A DNA stretch of 8,799 bases. Origin: SZUA-287 sp036397975. GTDB taxonomy: Bacteria; Bacteroidota; Ignavibacteria; UBA10030; UBA6906. The stretch covers positions 1-8,799 of the forward strand of contig DASWHW010000180.1 in NCBI GenBank assembly GCA_036397975.1. The letters run 5' to 3'. Shown here piece after piece: positions 5,011-8,799 of this stretch (its first letter is position 1; each line of letters starts with the position of its first letter). Below the pieces are notes generated by a model, which was given only the letters and a program-made list of their open reading frames with translations, made no database searches and had not been told where the DNA came from. The position numbers were made by a program, and so were the translations under genes.

Positions 5011-8000
5011 ATGAATACCCGGATTTGCTCTTTGTTGCTCCCAACTTTTCTTCTCGCTGTGATGGCCCTGTCACAAAATCCTGCTGATTATCGCTTCGAG
5101 AACGAGGTGTCAACTTCAACCGTCAAAGACAATGCCTCCAAGGATGGTCAAAAACACTTGCCTCGATTTCTTAGCGTTGGTCCAAACGGTAAGTTTGGTT
5201 TTACGGTACCACTCATGACGCTTCCTGGCAGAGCTGGCCTGGATTTTGATTTGTCCCTGCAGTATTCACCGGGTGTCACAGTCTCGCAGGAGCCGGGATG
5301 GGTTGGCATGGGATGGACTCTGCCGATTGGCTCTGTCAGGCTTAACATTGTGGGAAAGCCGGACGACCCATATCCAAACGACAGGCAACGAGATACTTAT
5401 TCTGTTTCCTTTCCGGGTGGATCGGCGACAATCGTCAAGATCATGGGTAGCTCAGGACAGTATGAGTACTACGCTGAAGATTGGAAGAAATGGTGGATCC
5501 GTAGAGAGGATGCGGGTGGAGACAGCACCAGATGGCTCATCACCACTGAGAACGGCATTACTTATGTATTTGATTTTGCATTACGGAGCAAAACATCAAA
5601 CTGGACGATTGATCCATACGACGCTTTGCTTATGAGTGAGGGGGAGGACATTCCGCCGGACGGCATACCCATTGGCTGGGAATCGGAATGGCTTCTCACA
5701 TCGATTCTAACCGCTGATTACATTGCGGGAACCTGTGCATATTGTTACGATCCGCTTGATTTCCAGACTTCCGTTGGCGGTTGGATTGCTATACGTTACA
5801 GGTTTGACCAAAATAACATCAGACACACGTTCAACTATCGACATCTTGGAGGAGGCAAGAATATTCACATAAGTAAGACTCAAGTCACGTATCCGTTCAG
5901 AATAATCACTCCAACACATTTCGTCGAATTTAGCAATACAAACGACATTTCAAACCAACTCCTTGTGCAATACCTTGCCTATCCAATGCCCCCTGAAACC
6001 CCAGATCCTGAAAGGAAAAAGCTGCTCACGGCAATTTCTGTTTATCGATATCAGCCCAGTCAGGGTCAGGCCTCAAATGGTTTTAACATTAACTCAATTG
6101 AGTTAGTAGATTCAGCAACGATCAGCTATGGAACGGGCAGAGCTGCTGTCCAACGCGTCAATGTTTCGATGGCAAACGTTTCGCCGTATCTATTTGAGTA
6201 TTACAATGGTGTGTTCCATAACGACATTAACTCATCGTGCGGATGTACTGGCTTCGGCGGGTTTCTTAAGACCTCCTCCGTTGGGCAGGAGGATGATGGA
6301 CGGAACGGAAACCTAAAATCAATCATATTTCCCACTGGTGCGAGGCTCGATCTTGACTATGCAGCACACCAAGCAGAGGGAATTGACTACGGACAGATGT
6401 ACCAACAGGGTCAAGGCCCACAGGATTGGGGCTGGGGTCCGAAACTCATCAGGCAAACACTCATCGAAAGCGGTTTACCCGCTGCCACGTATTCTTATGT
6501 ATACGGCACAATCAATTCGAGTGGAGAGGTTGCAAATACGGGGAGCATATACTTCTCTCCAATGAAGTTTTATGTTCGACAGTTGACATGGAATTGGTTT
6601 GACCAGAAGAAATGGCTTGACGCACAAACAAGTGAGGAGCCCTACTACTCGCACGTACGAGAAACGAGACCCGACGGTAGTTGGATCGATTCATATTACA
6701 ATGTGCGTCCCACAAATGACCTGCTGAACAATCCGGCTACACCCTACACAAATCCTGATACTCTGTATGCATACACTCTTGGAAGGAGAGGGATTTTGCA
6801 AAAGAAGGAATACTACAGCTCAACCGGAACGAAGGTGAAGATGGAGGAGTTCTTGAACGAAGTCGAGATATTCAAATCAGATACAACCGGATGGGGCGAC
6901 ATACCAGCAACGATGTCAGTGAAGAAGTTTCTTGACAGGGTCGTGACAACAACCTATGATGAAAATGGGAACAACCCGGTCAATACAATTTCCACCAGGA
7001 TTTATGACGACTTCGACGGACTTCTTGCAAGAGAACAGGTGATTGATAATACCGGGCGAATGATGGTGACTGAGTATAGTCGTCCATCGCAGTATCGTGG
7101 GGTTTTGAATCCAACTGACCCAAAACTAATTGCTTACACGCAGCTTGTCGGTCGCCACATATTCGATATCGTGTTAGCGAAAAGAGTCTACCTTGATTCT
7201 GTTGACTTAAACATCGGTTATACCGGCCTTGCTCCAAGATTGCTTTCCGCAAGCTGTACACTCTATGGTGATTTCCCATTACTCGGCGGAGGATACCCTC
7301 GACCATCGGTAGAAATGCAGTTTAATGTTGATTTTGCTCAATACCCAAGTGTTTGGGGTGTTGGGCCGGCCGCTGAGGGAAGTATCCTTGTTTGGAACCC
7401 CAATTACGAGCAGGTTACCACTTACACCGCCTATGATGAAGCAGGCAATTTGTTGGAAAGCAAAGACGCCAATGGTACGCCGACCACTTATCACATAAGC
7501 AACAATCATACACTCGCAAGCGCCAGTATCGTGGGTGCATCGCATGCGGCAACAGCAACAGCTAACTGCGATCTTATCGATCCATTCTGGGTACAGATTG
7601 GTACCGTTCCTGAGGGACTGAGGCTAATGCCGAATACGACAGGAGCAGGGCTTTCCTCTGATGCTGTTGGCGGTAATTCAATGGAGATTCACACAGAACA
7701 ATACGTGGAAGAGTTCATCGGCGTCTACATGGACGTACCTACCCCCGAAGCTGGCGCAGACTACACAATCGAATTTGACTACAAAATAAATGAGGGCGTA
7801 CTTACTTTGTGGATGGGGGACACAGAGTCCTTCTCGCCTGAGACGGACATTTGGTTCGCGGAACCAACTCAAGGATGGCAGCACACCGCGGTTACAACAG
7901 TATTGAGCCCGACAGGATTGCCGGCGCGCCTGTTCTTTGTCGTCCAAATGGAGCGCCAATGGATCCTCATTGACAACATACGCGTGTACCCGAAGGGCTC

Positions 8001-8799
8001 CCTTTGCACTTCTGCTTCGTTCTCCTTGGCTCGAAGACAACCTGCGGCAGTGATCGACCCAAACGGAAGTACGACGCGCTACACGTATGACGCTTTGGGA
8101 AGGATCTCATCGATAGTAACTCCAAGTGCCACATCAGATTTTACATACAGCACTGCTTCTGACCCAATGCTGTGGAGTGAAGCCCAGACAATTCCTCACG
8201 ACTATGAACCAGTTTGGTGGCAAAAGTCCCGCGTGGAAAATGACGGCTTCGGAAGACCAATAAGAAATATTCAGTATTTGGAAACCACCTCCATCGAGAA
8301 TGGTCAGAACTATGACAACATGGGTCGCCTGTGGAAACAATGGAAGACCAACAATATTGGCGTCAATAGCCTTGCGACCGAAACAATCTATGCAACTGAT
8401 CCTCTGAGCAGACCTGTTGAAATAGGCGCGCCCGGTAGTGTGTTCCAGATAGGAAATAGTCATACCAAACGGATCAACTATCTCACAAACAATGCTTCTG
8501 AGCTCCCTGGCTATCCAGCCAATACACTGAGCAAGACTGTGACCCGTGATGAAAACAGTGACTCGACCGAAGTTTACACAGACGCATTCGGCAACACGAT
8601 TGCAAGCATCACAGCGCCTCACCGGGAAAGACTTACTACGCGGTTCGTGTATGCCGGAAACACGCCTGTTCAGTCGACCGATCCAAAGGGACTCTCCACA
8701 TACTATAGATACAACACACGGGGACAACTTTTGGAAAAAACCCCTCCAGATTTTGGCACCGTTCGAACGAAATACGACATCAACGGAAATCCACGTTTT
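5011..8799 (+). CDS. Exported RHS/YD-repeat protein with SpvB-like N terminus, 3' end outside window
   Basis: Frame 1 stays open from ATG 5011 to the window edge without a stop: 1263 codons visible. A Sec signal peptide (hydrophobic 6-20, probable cleavage after ALS near residue 21) precedes a block at about 51-110 that resembles the start of SpvB/TcB-like and RHS proteins: FTVPLMTLPGRAGL, LSLQYSPG, then GWVGMGWTLP. YD-type motifs appear at about 646-690 (TTTYDENGN), 805-830 (YTAYDEAGNLLES, then DANGTPTTYHIS), 1016-1035 (DPNGSTTRYTYDALGR) and 1184-1263 (DAFGNTIASI, DPKGLSTYYRYNTRGQL). A beta-rich insert at about 870-996 looks like a carbohydrate-binding jelly roll. YD proteins form large hollow beta-shells and often carry a variable C-terminal toxin or adhesin domain, here out of view. 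Cysteine pairs occur at 242/245 and 410/412. Function is unknown. The position next to a secretion operon hints at export through it. Confidence 0.9.
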   Translation, partial: MNTRICSLLLPTFLLAVMALSQNPADYRFENEVSTSTVKDNASKDGQKHLPRFLSVGPNGKFGFTVPLMTLPGRAGLDFDLSLQYSPGVTVSQEPGWVGMGWTLPIGSVRLNIVGKPDDPYPNDRQRDTYSVSFPGGSATIVKIMGSSGQYEYYAEDWKKWWIRREDAGGDSTRWLITTENGITYVFDFALRSKTSNWTIDPYDALLMSEGEDIPPDGIPIGWESEWLLTSILTADYIAGTCAYCYDPLDFQTSVGGWIAIRYRFDQNNIRHTFNYRHLGGGKNIHISKTQVTYPFRIITPTHFVEFSNTNDISNQLLVQYLAYPMPPETPDPERKKLLTAISVYRYQPSQGQASNGFNINSIELVDSATISYGTGRAAVQRVNVSMANVSPYLFEYYNGVFHNDINSSCGCTGFGGFLKTSSVGQEDDGRNGNLKSIIFPTGARLDLDYAAHQAEGIDYGQMYQQGQGPQDWGWGPKLIRQTLIESGLPAATYSYVYGTINSSGEVANTGSIYFSPMKFYVRQLTWNWFDQKKWLDAQTSEEPYYSHVRETRPDGSWIDSYYNVRPTNDLLNNPATPYTNPDTLYAYTLGRRGILQKKEYYSSTGTKVKMEEFLNEVEIFKSDTTGWGDIPATMSVKKFLDRVVTTTYDENGNNPVNTISTRIYDDFDGLLAREQVIDNTGRMMVTEYSRPSQYRGVLNPTDPKLIAYTQLVGRHIFDIVLAKRVYLDSVDLNIGYTGLAPRLLSASCTLYGDFPLLGGGYPRPSVEMQFNVDFAQYPSVWGVGPAAEGSILVWNPNYEQVTTYTAYDEAGNLLESKDANGTPTTYHISNNHTLASASIVGASHAATATANCDLIDPFWVQIGTVPEGLRLMPNTTGAGLSSDAVGGNSMEIHTEQYVEEFIGVYMDVPTPEAGADYTIEFDYKINEGVLTLWMGDTESFSPETDIWFAEPTQGWQHTAVTTVLSPTGLPARLFFVVQMERQWILIDNIRVYPKGSLCTSASFSLARRQPAAVIDPNGSTTRYTYDALGRISSIVTPSATSDFTYSTASDPMLWSEAQTIPHDYEPVWWQKSRVENDGFGRPIRNIQYLETTSIENGQNYDNMGRLWKQWKTNNIGVNSLATETIYATDPLSRPVEIGAPGSVFQIGNSHTKRINYLTNNASELPGYPANTLSKTVTRDENSDSTEVYTDAFGNTIASITAPHRERLTTRFVYAGNTPVQSTDPKGLSTYYRYNTRGQLLEKTPPDFGTVRTKYDINGNPRF
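7618..7998 (+). other. Carbohydrate-binding-like beta-sandwich module within the RHS protein
   Basis: Residues about 870-996 of the RHS protein have no YD motifs. They show alternating strands ending in the hallmark of CBM4/9-like and similar jelly rolls: NSMEIHTEQ, YTIEFDYKINEG, WQHTAVTTV, RLFFVVQME, then WILIDNIRVYPKG. The final IDNIRVYP pattern is the usual last strand of such modules and is also familiar from Bacteroidota YD proteins. Ligand is unknown; the assignment is by pattern only. Confidence 0.55.
8041..8799 (+). repeat. C-terminal visible run of degenerate YD/RHS repeats
   Basis: After the beta-sandwich module the protein turns into irregular YD repeats with the consensus DxxGxxTxYxYDxxGRL. 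Good copies begin with DPNGSTTRYTYDALGRI (residues 1016-1032) and DPKGLSTYYRYNTRGQL (about 1219-1235), with weaker copies such as ENGQNYDNMGRLWKQ between. The copies are not near-identical at DNA level, so this is not a recent tandem expansion. The run continues past the window edge. Confidence 0.75.

Noticed and set aside
5246..5635. Plus-strand 129-codon frame in another phase of the RHS gene
   Set aside because: The SpvB-like block and continuous 1263-codon frame in frame 1 fully explain this region, and no ribosome site precedes the alternative ATG.
8134..8727. Long reverse-strand open frame of 197 codons inside the RHS gene
   Set aside because: It lies wholly opposite a convincing YD-repeat coding frame, its translation has no recognisable family, and no ribosome site was seen. 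It is a shadow of the real gene.

Overview
This window reads entirely on the + strand and has two parts. Positions 1-4955 are a tightly packed envelope-machinery operon that looks like a type IV pilus / type II secretion hybrid. It holds the C-terminal end of a PilB/GspE assembly ATPase, a secretin (PilQ/GspD class), a PilM-like actin-fold protein fused to a PilN-like membrane protein (the GspL arrangement), a PilO/GspM-like protein and a PilP/GspC-like protein. Genes are separated by 4 bp or less or overlap by ATGA, apart from the break inside the PilM-PilN gene. Together they would build an ATPase motor, an inner-membrane alignment platform that spans the periplasm, and an outer-membrane pore.

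The second part (5011 to the window edge) is one very long open frame cut by the window end. It encodes at least 1263 residues of an exported RHS/YD-repeat protein. It has a Sec signal peptide, an SpvB-like N-terminal block, scattered YD motifs, a beta-rich module resembling a carbohydrate-binding jelly roll, and more YD repeats to the edge. It lies 55 bp after the secretion operon on the same strand with no visible terminator between, so it may be co-transcribed and could be a substrate of the machine; that is inference.

The main anomaly is a one-base frame break near 3042-3070 that splits the PilM-PilN protein into a 197-residue piece and a downstream piece. Skipping one base in either of two CCC runs restores a continuous 476-residue protein. 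A second notable feature is a threefold internal repeat of N0/STN-like modules in the secretin.

The organism is a diderm bacterium (secretin, signal peptides) with good Shine-Dalgarno sites (AAGGAGG, GGAGGG). The RHS protein style recalls Bacteroidota-type YD proteins. The combination suggests a member of the Bacteroidota/Chlorobiota/Ignavibacteria group, but this is a guess without database searches. No tRNA, rRNA, CRISPR array, insertion sequence or convincing terminator was seen, and no stretch over 300 bp lacks a gene.
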